Virus record (IMG/VR): IMGVR_UViG_3300004461_000237
Location: 1 to 30,001 of that record
Length of the DNA: 30,001 nucleotides
Strand: one strand, 5' to 3'
Source: a virus
Part shown: positions 1-9,347 of the stretch, one piece after another
Numbering within the stretch: position 1 is the stretch's first letter
Layout of the letters: each line of letters begins with the position of its first letter
Notes under the pieces: generated by a model
The model's database searches: none
What the model was told of the DNA's origin: nothing
Seen by the model: only the letters and a program-made list of their open reading frames with translations
Position numbers and translations under genes: made by a program

Positions 1-2415
1 GCCAATCAGCTGGTGACAAACCCAGACAACAGCCAAGAGCCGCGTTTTGCTTGCAACACCGTAATTGGCAACAGAGCCGAAGCTTTCAACGTGTTGCAAG
101 ATTTGGCAAGCGTATTTCGCGGAATGCTTTTTTGGCAAGCAAATACGATCCAGGCGGCTGCTGATCACGGCAATCTGAATGGAACGGCAATCGCCCCCGT
201 TCACCTTTACACAAATAGCAACGTTATTGATGGAGCGTTTAGTTACTCGGGCACTTCACTTAAAACACGCAGCACTAGTATTAGAGTTAGGTATAACGAT
301 CCACAAAACTTCTATAAATCTAACTTTGTTGTTGTTGAAGATGCAACACTGATTAGCAAGTATGGATACCAGATAAAAGAAATCGTTGCCATTGGCGCAA
401 CGTCTAAATTTCAAGCCCAACGTTTAGGCCGTTGGATGCTGGCATCTGAGGAAATTGATGGAGAAGTCGTAAGTTTTACCACTGGCCTGCAAGGAGCAGT
501 CGTATTGCCGGGCCAAGTGTTTGCTGTAGCAGACGAGATGCGTCAAGGCGTAAGACTTGCGGGACGTGTCAGTAGCGCAACAACTAGCTCGATCACTACA
601 GATCAGACAATTGCTTTACCCGCTGGGTCTAGTCATACGCTCACATGCACGATGCCTGATGGAGCGGTTGAAACCAGATCAATCGCTAGTACAGCTGGAG
701 CGGTAATTAATACGTCGTCATTTAGCAATGCTCCGTTAGAGCAATCAATTTGGTCAATTGCTTCCTCTAGCGTCCAACAGCAAAAATTCAAATGCTTATC
801 TGTTGCTGACAACGGCGAAGGTCAGTATTCAATCACAGCGGTTGAGCATAATGACAGCATCTATCAAACGGCAGACACTGGGACAGATCTAGTTTTCCAG
901 GATGTGACGCTTTTTAATGATGCGCCTGCTAACCCTATAAATTTAACGATAGAAACGCGACAGATTGTAAACGGGCAAACGACATCGAACAGAACACTTG
1001 TGTCATGGAGTCGTGGACAAGATGGAGTCACTTTTGGTTTTGAATTGCGTTACAAGATTGCTGGCGGCAATTATCAAATCATTCAAACTTCCGATACCAG
1101 TTTTGAAATTGATAATTTAGACCCAGGCCGATTGCTAACAGTTCAGGTTAGATCAATTGGCGCACCCCCTGTTAATAGAAAATCAGCATGGGTTACAGCG
1201 ACTGGTGTGATCTCAGCTCCTGACGTTGATCCCGATAATCCTGGCACAGTTGCAAGACCAACCTCTCCGATTAATGTCACTATTCAAGCCACTGAAGGCG
1301 ATCAAGTCGTCTTTAGGTGGGAAATCCCTCAGTCAGTTAGTGCAACATCTCGCGCCAACCTTTTAGCAGTAATTCGACACTCAACACAACTTGATGGATC
1401 GGGTGAATGGTCAAACAGCACGCTTTTGAGAATAGTCAAGGCCGAAACTAATTCGGTTGTTATGCCGTTGATGGAAGGCGAATATCTTATCAAGTTTCAG
1501 GACGAAAGCGGGCAGCGGAGCATAAAGGCAGTTAGCGCAACAATTGATTTGCCGGATCGGTTGCCGCGTTTGAATATCGACGTAAGAAGAGAAGACGCAG
1601 ACTCGCCGCCGTTCCAAGGTGAAAAAGTAGGAGTTTTCTACAGTTCTGTTTATGACGGTCTTATCATGGACGGAGACGACAGGATCGACGCTAAGCCTGA
1701 CTTTGACGCAATCCCAATATTTGATTTCTTTGGGGAGAGGCTTGCTGCTGGCGAATATTTTTTCCGTAATGTCTTGGACTTTGGTGGTGTTTTCAATGCC
1801 GTTTTCACTCGTACACTGACAAGTCGCGGCTTGTATCCAGAGCAAGGAATTGACACTCGCACTGAGCTGATTGACAGATGGTCAGATTTTGACGGGGAAA
1901 TTCCAGATGATACAAATGCGGCTATCTATTTCAGAACTAGCAACCAGGCTACAACTGAGGAGTTTTTCTTGCTAGAGGACCTTGATTTTCTTTTGCTGGA
2001 AAGTGGCGACAAAATTGAGATGGAATCAAACATAAATTTTGGCCCGTGGTTCCCAATGGAAGCAGGGAGGCACACTGGCAGGCAGTTCCAGTTCAAGGCC
2101 GAGATGATGACGATGCACCCAGATCAAACGCCGTTAATTGATCGCCTGGGTTACACGATGCAGCTTGAGTCTCGAACTGAGAGTAGTGCAACCATAGCTT
2201 CTGACGGTGGACTGAAAGCAGTAGTTTTTGACAATGCTTTTTACCAAGAGCCAAGCCTCGGAATAATTGCGTTCAATCTGGCGTCTGGGGACTATTATGA
2301 AATCACAGCAGCTTCTAGGTCTGGTTTCACTATTGCGTTCAAGGACGGCTCTGACGCCTTAATTGATCGGAGTTTCCAGTACCAAGCAGCGGGTTACGGC
2401 ACTGAGCAGTCTTAA
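1..2415 (+). CDS. Tail tip / host-specificity protein, lambda J-like (5' end missing)
   Basis: The frame is open to the first base, so the true start lies outside the window; the GTG at 13 is internal. The opening residues (PRFACNTVIG, then DLASVFRGMLFW) match the central part of lambda J-type tail-tip proteins, which close the tail tube and contact the host receptor. Two fibronectin type III-like stretches follow, at roughly residues 305-400 and 410-515 counted from the GTG. The C-terminal 280 residues are beta-rich and unassigned. It heads a + strand run of fibre genes, with the next ATG two bases after its stop, as expected for the end of a siphovirus tail module. The family call is from sequence resemblance, not a search. 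Confidence 0.85.
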   Translation, partial: ANQLVTNPDNSQEPRFACNTVIGNRAEAFNVLQDLASVFRGMLFWQANTIQAAADHGNLNGTAIAPVHLYTNSNVIDGAFSYSGTSLKTRSTSIRVRYNDPQNFYKSNFVVVEDATLISKYGYQIKEIVAIGATSKFQAQRLGRWMLASEEIDGEVVSFTTGLQGAVVLPGQVFAVADEMRQGVRLAGRVSSATTSSITTDQTIALPAGSSHTLTCTMPDGAVETRSIASTAGAVINTSSFSNAPLEQSIWSIASSSVQQQKFKCLSVADNGEGQYSITAVEHNDSIYQTADTGTDLVFQDVTLFNDAPANPINLTIETRQIVNGQTTSNRTLVSWSRGQDGVTFGFELRYKIAGGNYQIIQTSDTSFEIDNLDPGRLLTVQVRSIGAPPVNRKSAWVTATGVISAPDVDPDNPGTVARPTSPINVTIQATEGDQVVFRWEIPQSVSATSRANLLAVIRHSTQLDGSGEWSNSTLLRIVKAETNSVVMPLMEGEYLIKFQDESGQRSIKAVSATIDLPDRLPRLNIDVRREDADSPPFQGEKVGVFYSSVYDGLIMDGDDRIDAKPDFDAIPIFDFFGERLAAGEYFFRNVLDFGGVFNAVFTRTLTSRGLYPEQGIDTRTELIDRWSDFDGEIPDDTNAAIYFRTSNQATTEEFFLLEDLDFLLLESGDKIEMESNINFGPWFPMEAGRHTGRQFQFKAEMMTMHPDQTPLIDRLGYTMQLESRTESSATIASDGGLKAVVFDNAFYQEPSLGIIAFNLASGDYYEITAASRSGFTIAFKDGSDALIDRSFQYQAAGYGTEQS

Positions 2416-2417
2416 AA

Positions 2418-3608
2418 ATGAGCCCACAGCACGACGGTGTAATTGCTAACGCTTCAGGCGCAGCGGTTAGGCAAGATCTGAACAATGCCTTGCAGGCTCT
2501 GCTCTCAAACAGTTCTGGCGCAACAGCTCCAGCTACCACGTATGCCTTTCAGTTTTGGGCGGATACAACCGCAGGACAGCTGAAGCAAAGAAATTCAGCA
2601 AACGATGCGTGGATCGTTGTAGCCGAGTTGGACGGCATTGAGGAGAACCTTGTTCTTAGGAACAAAACCCCAGAAGATTTTGACAATGGCCGGGAAAGCA
2701 TTGTGGCTTTTGAAGGCACTCAATCCGGCGGTGAAGTCTCAACGCTTGCAAATATTGAGGCCAATCATTCTGGAACGGCAGACGATGAAAAAGGTAGATT
2801 GGTTTTTAAGACCAACAACGGCAGTACGCTAACAACTGCTTTAAGTATTGATGACCAGCAACACGCAGATTTTAACTTTGACAGCAGTGTCAACATCAAG
2901 TTAAGCGGCGATAGCGCCCAAGTAGATCCACCCGCGATAATTAGCCTGACCGCTCCAACCGGCATAGGGAGCGTAGCTACTCAGCAAATCCTAGGGAATC
3001 TAAACACTTTGAAGTTCAAAGTTTCGCCGGGGGGAGCTGCTGCAACAGAAGTATTGAGCCTAGCGAGCACACATGCAACGTTCTCGACATCCGTTAGCGG
3101 AACGATGCGATATGAAACGGCTGTAACCGCAACAAGCGGCAGCGTAGTTAATTTTGACAATTTACCAAGCTGGGCGAAAAGAATAAAAGTTGTAGGATAT
3201 AGCGTTTCTTTTACCGGTGAGAGTGATCTCCTTGGGTTGAGACTTAAGACCTCCTCTGGTGCAGTTATTGCAAACTACCGCAGCACGTCATCAGCTAATT
3301 GGTACGATGGCTCAATTCAAAGGACTCTTTCTGAAACTGCCACTAGCGCCTTCACATATAGATTCGGCAGAGCCTCAAGCGTTCGCGACTTTGAGCATAC
3401 GTTTACAAAAATTAGTTTTGGCTCTGATCCTGACGTTTATATATCTACTGGAATAATGGGCGCTCAATTTAATTCGGGAGCAGCTTATGGAAATGTGACG
3501 GCAGGCGGCGTGATTAACACGCTGGGAGCGGTAACAGGTGTTCAAGTTTTTTCAACACTAGGCGCCGCCTTCGATAGCGGTACAATGACAGTCATCTGCG
3601 AGGGTTAA
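2418..3608 (+). CDS. Tail fibre / appendage structural protein
   Basis: 396 residues. The N-terminus (MSPQHDGVIANASGAAVRQD, then NALQALLSNSSGATAP and a FQFWADTTAGQLKQRN segment) is the small attachment domain often found at the start of phage fibre proteins. The rest is Ser/Thr/Gly-rich and beta-prone, with no catalytic motif seen. It follows the tail-tip gene by two bases and is probably cotranslated with it. It is likely a trimeric side or tip fibre subunit that helps host recognition. The exact position in the virion cannot be read from sequence. Confidence 0.75.
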   Translation: MSPQHDGVIANASGAAVRQDLNNALQALLSNSSGATAPATTYAFQFWADTTAGQLKQRNSANDAWIVVAELDGIEENLVLRNKTPEDFDNGRESIVAFEGTQSGGEVSTLANIEANHSGTADDEKGRLVFKTNNGSTLTTALSIDDQQHADFNFDSSVNIKLSGDSAQVDPPAIISLTAPTGIGSVATQQILGNLNTLKFKVSPGGAAATEVLSLASTHATFSTSVSGTMRYETAVTATSGSVVNFDNLPSWAKRIKVVGYSVSFTGESDLLGLRLKTSSGAVIANYRSTSSANWYDGSIQRTLSETATSAFTYRFGRASSVRDFEHTFTKISFGSDPDVYISTGIMGAQFNSGAAYGNVTAGGVINTLGAVTGVQVFSTLGAAFDSGTMTVICEG

Positions 3609-3611
3609 GCC

Positions 3612-3806
3612 ATGAAATGTATTATCGTTGATTGCAACACAAAAGAAGTCATTACAAGGGAAATGACGGCAGAAGAAGAGGCCGCTCATGTTGCCTCATT
3701 GGAGGGGATGCCAAGCGTTGATATGAACGCTGAACTGACTCCGGCTGAAAAGCTTGAACGCGCAGGGCTGACCGTTGCAGAGCTTCGCGGTCTTTTAGAC
3801 CTTTAA
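3612..3806 (+). CDS. Small acidic protein between fibre genes
   Basis: 64 residues, acidic and mostly helical, with a C-terminal segment ELTPAEKLERAGLTVAELRGLLDL that looks like a short helical pair. It starts three bases after the upstream fibre stop. Small acidic proteins of this kind sit beside fibre genes in many phages and may act as assembly chaperones or linkers, but no family is recognised with certainty here. Function unknown. Confidence 0.7.
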   Translation: MKCIIVDCNTKEVITREMTAEEEAAHVASLEGMPSVDMNAELTPAEKLERAGLTVAELRGLLDL

Positions 3807-3821
3807 CCACGGCATGGACTA

Positions 3822-4880
3822 ATGGCTGATCGCAAAATTACGAATCTTGCCGCCCTCGGCTCTCCAGCTGCTGGCGATTTACTGCCAGTTATTGACATTT
3901 CAGAGGCAGCTAATGTCAACAAAAATAAGTCAATTACGCTTGAATCGCTATTTAGGACTTTAGGAGACGGTTCGGCGGGTGCTCCTGCGATTGGCTTTTT
4001 GTCTGACGTTGGTCTAAGTGGTATTTTTCGCCCTGGTGTCAACGAGCTGGGTTTTAGCTGTAACTCAACCTTCATTGGAAAATTCACATCAACTGGCCTT
4101 CAGTTAGGAACTGGAACGGCTGATGCGCAGCTGCATCTTTTTAGCGCGGACACGACTGATCAGGTCGTCATCGAAAACAATGACGCGGGCTTGGATACTG
4201 CTCCAGATTTGGTTTTATACCGTAACTCTGCATCACCAGCCAGCGGCGACAATCTTGGAAATCTAGAATTTCGCGCAAACGATTCTGGCGGGAACCCTCA
4301 CGCTTATGCGCAAATCCTTGGGCAAATCAGTACCGCTACTGATGCGTCAGAGGACGGAATCCTTGACATTATGTCATCGGCTTCTGGGGTTATTGCAAGC
4401 CGAATTAGGGTAAAAGGCCCTTATGTGGGAGTTGGCGAGGTTGACCCGATATTCCCGCTCCACTTGACGACGAGCCTCACGGGTACGGGGATCAGGTCGG
4501 AATGCAGTGCTGATGATCCTGCATCTGGCGGTGATATAACGATGTTCCATCGTCGTGGTGCGTCAGGCGCTGGACAAGATGCAGATATTTTAGGAACGCT
4601 GTTTTATCGAGGGAAAAACGACAACGCAACACCGGGCGAGGTTGACTACGCCTCGATTGAGGGCAGCATCGTTGATGCAAGCGATACGACAGAAGACGGC
4701 AGTCTGAAGTTTTCCGTTCAAACCGCTGGCACGCTGACGACTCAGTTTCAAATCAGCGGCAACGTTTTAAGCATTCCTAATGTTCAAACGTTTGCAGACA
4801 ACACAGCTGCAACAGCTGGCGGGCTTTCAGCTGGCAACGTTTACCGCAAAAGTGACGGTACACTAATGATCGTTTTTTAA
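3822..4880 (+). CDS. Tail fibre-like structural protein
   Basis: 352 residues. The N-terminus (MADRKITNLAALGSPAAGDL, then LPVIDISEAANVNKNKSITL) is a recurring opening domain of phage fibre and neck proteins. The middle carries GTGTADAQLHLFSADTTDQV-type beta-solenoid segments, and the C-terminus ends with NVYRKSDGTLMIVF, a common closing motif of marine phage fibre proteins. No chaperone-type autocleavage domain is visible. It belongs to the same + strand block as its neighbours and is probably a second fibre subunit. Confidence 0.75.
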   Translation: MADRKITNLAALGSPAAGDLLPVIDISEAANVNKNKSITLESLFRTLGDGSAGAPAIGFLSDVGLSGIFRPGVNELGFSCNSTFIGKFTSTGLQLGTGTADAQLHLFSADTTDQVVIENNDAGLDTAPDLVLYRNSASPASGDNLGNLEFRANDSGGNPHAYAQILGQISTATDASEDGILDIMSSASGVIASRIRVKGPYVGVGEVDPIFPLHLTTSLTGTGIRSECSADDPASGGDITMFHRRGASGAGQDADILGTLFYRGKNDNATPGEVDYASIEGSIVDASDTTEDGSLKFSVQTAGTLTTQFQISGNVLSIPNVQTFADNTAATAGGLSAGNVYRKSDGTLMIVF

Positions 4881-4892
4881 CGCAAAAAGCAA

Positions 4893-5084
4893 ATGAAACG
4901 CCCTGATCCAATGATTCCCGCAAAACCTGGCGCGGAAGACGTTGAAGCCATGAGGAACAGAAGCGCATGGATTAATGCGCTTTATGTTTACGAAGGTCGT
5001 CAAAACAAAGACCACCCAATGCACGGTCTTTACACAGGTCTTGCAAAAGCGCACCCTTCACTGAAGGACACAGGGGACAGCTGA
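4893..5084 (+). CDS. Small hypothetical protein in the fibre cluster
   Basis: 63 residues, with a proline-rich basic start (MKRPDPMIPAKPG), a central YVYEGRQNKDHPMHGLYTGL segment, and no membrane helix or signal peptide. It begins 12 bases after the upstream fibre stop. From memory, similar short proteins occur beside fibre genes in cyanophages. No function can be assigned. Confidence 0.6.
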   Translation: MKRPDPMIPAKPGAEDVEAMRNRSAWINALYVYEGRQNKDHPMHGLYTGLAKAHPSLKDTGDS

Positions 5085-5130
5085 CCTTTTAAGCTGCTTA
5101 GAGGTAGTATGAACGCAATGGGCGGAGAGT

Positions 5131-5469
5131 ATGTCTGTTTCTCCTGGCACGTATAATTTCACGCTTCAAAGGCGAGCAGATTTTTCGTTGGCATTGCAGT
5201 TTAAGGACAGCAACAGCGCAGCTATCGACTTAACAGGTGCAACCGTAGCTGCGCAGGCGTGGAGCGAAAAGAGGACGACTAAGTACGCTGATTTTGCGGT
5301 TGTTTATACGAGTCGAGCGAATGGTCAGGTCACTATTTCTCTTACCGATGTTCAGACAACTGATTTTCCTGACAGTCTGAACTATGACGTTTTAGTCACT
5401 GACTCCGGAGGTATTAAGGATTATTACTTAGAAGGTCAAATTACTGTTTCGCAGGGGTATACGGCATGA
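5131..5469 (+). CDS. Baseplate/fibre-associated beta-sandwich protein
   Basis: 112 residues predicted as an all-beta domain: TYNFTLQRRADFSLALQFKD, then DLTGATVAAQAWSEKRTTKY and VQTTDFPDSLNYDVLVTDSG. This pattern resembles the N-terminal domain of BppU-like upper baseplate proteins, which bind fibres to the tail end. The start has a GGAG ribosome site five bases upstream. Its stop overlaps the next start by four bases (ATGA), so the two are translationally coupled. The family assignment is an inference. Confidence 0.7.
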   Translation: MSVSPGTYNFTLQRRADFSLALQFKDSNSAAIDLTGATVAAQAWSEKRTTKYADFAVVYTSRANGQVTISLTDVQTTDFPDSLNYDVLVTDSGGIKDYYLEGQITVSQGYTA

Positions 5470-5726
5470 CGACGGTCAACGTAACAACTCAAGCCAATAC
5501 CGTTACAGTCCAAGACTCCAGCGGTTCAACAGTTGTTGAAGCTCCAGTCACAACCGTTGTGACGGCATCAACGATTGGGCCGCGAGGCGCGTCCGGTTCC
5601 GGGTTTGTACTTGATGGTTCCGCTAAAGTGGATACAAGCGTGATTTATTACGATCAAGCGTCCGGCGAATACAAAGCCGACAGCACTTGGACTGTTTCCA
5701 CTCTTGTTCTCGGGGGCAATTTTTAG
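5466..5726 (+). CDS. Small fibre-associated structural protein
   Basis: 86 residues, Val/Thr-rich and beta-prone, with a short collagen-like kink (GPRGASGSG) near residue 40. The C-terminus (YYDQASGEYKADSTWTVSTL) resembles the ends of fibre attachment domains. It is coupled to the preceding beta-sandwich gene by an ATGA overlap and is followed three bases later by the large fibre. It is probably a connector or short fibre. No specific function is assigned. Confidence 0.65.
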   Translation: MTTVNVTTQANTVTVQDSSGSTVVEAPVTTVVTASTIGPRGASGSGFVLDGSAKVDTSVIYYDQASGEYKADSTWTVSTLVLGGNF

Positions 5727-5729
5727 GCC

Positions 5730-7214
5730 ATGGCAAACACCATCAGAATCAAAAAGAGAGCAGCGGGGGGAGCGTCTGGCGCTCCTAGCAGCCTTGCGCC
5801 TTCTGAGTTGGCCTATTCAGAGGTTGACAATATTTTGTCGTATGGATTTGGAGACGCAGGAGGGGGGAATGCGTCAAGCGTCATAGCTATTGCAGGATCT
5901 GGTGCTTATTGCACGCTAACGGGAAATCAAAGCTTATCCGGAAACAAAACTTTTACCGGAACGGTTGACTTAAGCGGTGCAACTTTAAGCGGTAATACAA
6001 CATTTTCAAATAATCTTACGGTTACAGGTGACCTAAACGTTCAGGGAACGACAACGACTATTGACAGTCAGACGCTGGATGTCACTGATAAAAACATCAC
6101 ACTGGGCAATGTCACTACGCCCACTGATGTAACGGCTGACGGCGGTGGCATTTCGCTGTTGGGCGCGACAACAAAAACGTTTAATTGGGTAGATAGCACA
6201 GATAGTTGGACAGCTAGCGAGCACATTGATCTAGCCTCCGGGAAGGAGTTTAAGGTTGCTGGAACGTCAGTTCTAAGTGGTTCGACTCTGGGCTCTGGTG
6301 TCACCGGGTCAAGCCTGACCAGTGTCGGCACGATTGCGACCGGCGTTTGGAACGGGACCACAATCGGACGCGCTCACGGCGGCACAGGGCTCACCGCCGC
6401 TCCATCTAACGGCCAGTTGCTCATTGGCAACGGCAGTGGTTATACGTTGTCCACGCTCACTGCTGGATCGAACATTACGATCACAGAGGGCAGCGGTTCA
6501 ATCACGATTGCTTCAGCTGGTGGCGCGAGTGTTGCAGCCGGTGATGGTATTGATGTTGTCGGCTCTACTGTCAGCTTGGACTTAAAAGCCAATGGTGGCC
6601 TTGTAATTGAATCGACTGAGGCATGTGTTGACCTCGGCGCATCTGCGATCACTGGAACGCTGGCGATTGGTGATGGTGGAACGGGCGCAACTTCAGCGTC
6701 AGCCGCACGAACCGCACTGGGCGTTGCAATTGGTAGTGATGTCCAGGCGTTTGATGCACAGCTAACTACGTTCGCTGGAGCCAGCGCCACAACAGCATCA
6801 GCACTGGTTGCACTGACTCAGGCTGAGGTTCAGATCTTAGACGGCGCGACGCTATCAACAGCAGAGCTGAACTACGTCAATGGGGTTACATCAGCGATCC
6901 AGACCCAGCTAGACGGCAAGCAAGCCTCTGATGCCCAGCTGACAACGCTAGCGGGAATGGCTGCTGGTACGGCCACAAACCTGGCAGCATTAACCAGCAC
7001 AGAAGTTGCAATTCTCGATGGAGCCACAGTCACCACGACTGAGCTGAATATCATCGACGGCAACACGGCGGCAACAGCCACCACGTTGGCAGCAGCTGAT
7101 CGAATGGTAATCAACGACGCTGGAACAATGGTTCAGGTTGCGTTGAGCGATCTGGTGACATTCATGGAGAATGGAGCAGTCAGCGGATTTGAAGTTGACG
7201 GCGGTACATTCTGA
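5730..7214 (+). CDS. Large tail fibre with MANTIR N-terminal domain
   Basis: 494 residues. The N-terminus MANTIRIKKRAAGG, then APSSLAPSELAYSEVDNIL, is the short attachment domain seen at the start of many marine phage fibres and resembles the Mtd N-terminal fold. A long Gly/Thr/Ser-rich shaft follows (LTVTGDLNVQGTTTTIDSQT, then GVWNGTTIGRAHGGTG). Near-repeat modules occupy residues 345-470, with two DAQLTT(F/L)AG openings, EV(Q/A)ILDGAT twice and TELN twice. The repeats suggest a shaft that could lengthen or shorten by recombination. It shares its N-terminus with the next gene. Confidence 0.8.
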   Translation: MANTIRIKKRAAGGASGAPSSLAPSELAYSEVDNILSYGFGDAGGGNASSVIAIAGSGAYCTLTGNQSLSGNKTFTGTVDLSGATLSGNTTFSNNLTVTGDLNVQGTTTTIDSQTLDVTDKNITLGNVTTPTDVTADGGGISLLGATTKTFNWVDSTDSWTASEHIDLASGKEFKVAGTSVLSGSTLGSGVTGSSLTSVGTIATGVWNGTTIGRAHGGTGLTAAPSNGQLLIGNGSGYTLSTLTAGSNITITEGSGSITIASAGGASVAAGDGIDVVGSTVSLDLKANGGLVIESTEACVDLGASAITGTLAIGDGGTGATSASAARTALGVAIGSDVQAFDAQLTTFAGASATTASALVALTQAEVQILDGATLSTAELNYVNGVTSAIQTQLDGKQASDAQLTTLAGMAAGTATNLAALTSTEVAILDGATVTTTELNIIDGNTAATATTLAAADRMVINDAGTMVQVALSDLVTFMENGAVSGFEVDGGTF

Positions 7215-7217
7215 TCT

Positions 7218-8162
7218 ATGGCAAACACGATCCGGCATAAGCGGGGTACATCTGACCCCGCCGCAGGTGACTTCACCGGTACAGGCGAACTGTTGGTTAA
7301 CACGACCGATGGTGGCCTGTTCACTCTGACTGACGGTAGTTCTGTCATCGAAATTGGTGCAGGCGGGGGCGGGGGCGGAGAGCCCCTGCGGTATTTACAC
7401 GTTGACGGCACTGGCACTCAAGATTTATCAACAACAGCGATTACGCTGGATTTTGATACAACTATTGCAACCTCTGACGCTGGCGATTTTACGGTAGGAA
7501 CTGGCGGTGAAATTACAGTTGTAAACGCTGGTAATTACTACGTCGAATACAGCGCAACAGGCGACCAAACTGATGGAGGTAACAGACTCATTGTCTCAGC
7601 ACAACTTGAAGTCAACGGCACGGTTGTCACTGGATCACAAGCTGATGTTTACTCTAGAAACACATCAGATGGTGGCTTTAGTGCCGTTGGTTCTTCTTTT
7701 GTTGTTTTATCCGCCAACGATGTTATTCGTGTTCGAGCGTTTAGCGATAGCAATAGTATAACGGGAACAATTGATAACTCAATTTCTGGTTTATCAATGT
7801 TCAGCCTTAGCGGCTCAGGGCCGCAGGGAGATACTGGTGCAACTGGTCCGGCTGGGCCAAGTGACGTTCCGCAAAACTCACAGACGGGAGCATATACGCT
7901 CGTGGCCACCGATAACGGCAAGCATATTAATATAACCACAGGCGGGGTTACCGTGCCAAACAGTGTGTTCAGTATTGGAAACGTCGTTTCTATTTACAAC
8001 GATAGCGGAAGTAATCAGACGATTACACAGGGCACAGGGGTGACGTTGCGGCTTGCTGGTGGCAGTGCAACAGGAAACCGGACTTTAGGTCAATATGGGC
8101 TTTGCACCGCTCTCTGCGTTGGATCAGGCGAGTTCGTGATTAGTGGCGCAGGATTGACATAG
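7218..8162 (+). CDS. Tail fibre with MANTIR domain, glycine hinge, TNF/C1q-like domain and collagen-like stretch
   Basis: 314 residues. The first 45 residues (MANTIRHKRGTSDPAAGDF, then GELLVNTTDGGLFTLTDGS) repeat the attachment domain of the preceding fibre. A poly-glycine hinge (GAGGGGGGEP) is encoded by a G-rich tract at about 7361-7378. Residues about 55-195 look like a jelly-roll trimerisation domain of the C1q/TNF type (NAGNYYVEYSATGDQTDGGN). A short Gly-X-Y collagen-like stretch follows (GPQGDTGATGPAGPS), then a beta-rich end. It is probably a paralogue of the upstream fibre at its base with a different receptor-binding tip. Confidence 0.8.
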   Translation: MANTIRHKRGTSDPAAGDFTGTGELLVNTTDGGLFTLTDGSSVIEIGAGGGGGGEPLRYLHVDGTGTQDLSTTAITLDFDTTIATSDAGDFTVGTGGEITVVNAGNYYVEYSATGDQTDGGNRLIVSAQLEVNGTVVTGSQADVYSRNTSDGGFSAVGSSFVVLSANDVIRVRAFSDSNSITGTIDNSISGLSMFSLSGSGPQGDTGATGPAGPSDVPQNSQTGAYTLVATDNGKHINITTGGVTVPNSVFSIGNVVSIYNDSGSNQTITQGTGVTLRLAGGSATGNRTLGQYGLCTALCVGSGEFVISGAGLT

Positions 8163-8806
8163 TGGGTATTCTTCAGACAGTAATTGGTAGTTACACCATT
8201 CAGACGCCTGCTGCCTCTGACTGGGAAGTTTTCTATGTAGCCGAAGGGAGCGCTACTAACACTATCCCAGCCGCAAGCTTGCAGGAAAACGATCTAATCG
8301 TTGTGGTGGGCGGTTCTGACGATCAAAATGTGAGCATGGGTTATACCAACTTAACCGCAACTACCTTAAGAGTCGCTGATACTAACAGCATTGAACACAG
8401 GATTGACTATGGGGTAGTGCCTAGTAATCCGAGCAGTATCCAAGTCAGTTTTTCAGGCGCAACTTATGGTTTAACCATGGGATTCAGGAAATCTGGGTCT
8501 AGTTCGACATATAGTGTGGCCATTAAATTAACCACCACTTCGTTTACCAGACCTTCGCATAACGGCACGAGCTTGAGTTTTAGCGCAGGAAGCCTCGCTT
8601 TGCTGTTGGGGTTGTTGGACGATGACGCATCGTCAATGGATCCGCCGTCAGTCTCAACGAAAATTGGAGAAGACCAAAGCGGCAGTGGCTCAATCGGTGC
8701 CGGATACCGCAAAATCGACACTGCCGGAAACTATTCATGGGGCACATGGTCTACCAGTAGCACTGACGCATCGCTGGCATTCGTGATAGAGATTCAAGAG
8801 TCGTAG
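8162..8806 (+). CDS. Virion-associated beta-rich protein (GTG start)
   Basis: 214 residues. The GTG start shares one base with the upstream stop (TAGTG), which points to coupled translation. The protein is Ser/Thr-rich and beta-prone with no signal peptide. The C-terminus SLAFVIEIQES is typical of small appendage proteins that end the fibre block. It is possibly the fibre tip or a receptor-binding adhesin. No catalytic motif is visible and no family is recognised. Confidence 0.7.
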   Translation: MGILQTVIGSYTIQTPAASDWEVFYVAEGSATNTIPAASLQENDLIVVVGGSDDQNVSMGYTNLTATTLRVADTNSIEHRIDYGVVPSNPSSIQVSFSGATYGLTMGFRKSGSSSTYSVAIKLTTTSFTRPSHNGTSLSFSAGSLALLLGLLDDDASSMDPPSVSTKIGEDQSGSGSIGAGYRKIDTAGNYSWGTWSTSSTDASLAFVIEIQES

Positions 8807-8889
8807 CAAGACGACGGTTCAACGCGCCATCGAGCTGACTAACAGGACAGTGTATTAACTGGCTGGGAATGAAAGCAGGTAAGATCTGA

Positions 8890-9267
8890 GTGGTTTTGCT
8901 TATTTTCATGATCAAATCTTTTTCTTGCCTTGCCGGTGCGCTTGCTTTTGGAGCGTCTGCTGCTATTGCTGGTCCTTATGCCAACGTTGAGGCCAATGCA
9001 GGTTGGGTTGGCTCTGATTACTCAGGCAACGTGACTGACCTTCACTTGGGCTATGAGTACAGCGAAGGCCCTTACAGCGTCTATTTGCAGGGCGGTCCTG
9101 CTTTCGTGTCTGTTGATGGCATGGATTCAGAGCTTGAGTTTTCCGGCAAAATTGGCGGATCTGTTGCGGCCAGCGAGAACATTTCTGTTTATGCAGAGCT
9201 TGCTGGAATCACTGGCGATCTGAACAACAGCTACGGCGGCAAGCTTGGTGCCAAGTACAACTTCTGA
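8890..9267 (+). CDS. Secreted outer-membrane beta-barrel-like protein
   Basis: A signal peptide (MIKSFSCLAGALAFGASAAI) with probable cleavage after AIA is followed by about 100 residues of alternating strands (YANVEANAGWVGSDYSG, LHLGYEYSEGPYSVYLQGGP) ending in GAKYNF. A C-terminal aromatic ending is the classical signal for barrel insertion. The GTG at 8890 is the longest start; the ATG at 8908 gives the cleaner signal peptide and may be correct. At about 100 mature residues it could form only a small barrel. From memory, short porin-like genes like this recur in marine cyanophages. A role in host-envelope change or lysis is inference only. Confidence 0.75.
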   Translation: MVLLIFMIKSFSCLAGALAFGASAAIAGPYANVEANAGWVGSDYSGNVTDLHLGYEYSEGPYSVYLQGGPAFVSVDGMDSELEFSGKIGGSVAASENISVYAELAGITGDLNNSYGGKLGAKYNF

Positions 9268-9314
9268 TGTATAGTCAGAAAGACTGAGGTGGTTCTTGGT
9301 CAGGGTTGAGAAAG

Positions 9315-9347
9315 CCCCTAGTATTCTCACACTGCTAGGGGTTTTTT
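9315..9347 (+). terminator. Rho-independent terminator whose 3' arm contains the next gene's ribosome site
   Basis: A perfect 7-bp stem, CCCCTAG (9315-9321) with CTAGGGG (9335-9341), is followed by six T. It closes the tail/barrel transcript. The AGGGG of the 3' arm lies seven bases before the ATG at 9349, so the same bases can serve as that gene's Shine-Dalgarno site. Confidence 0.85.
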
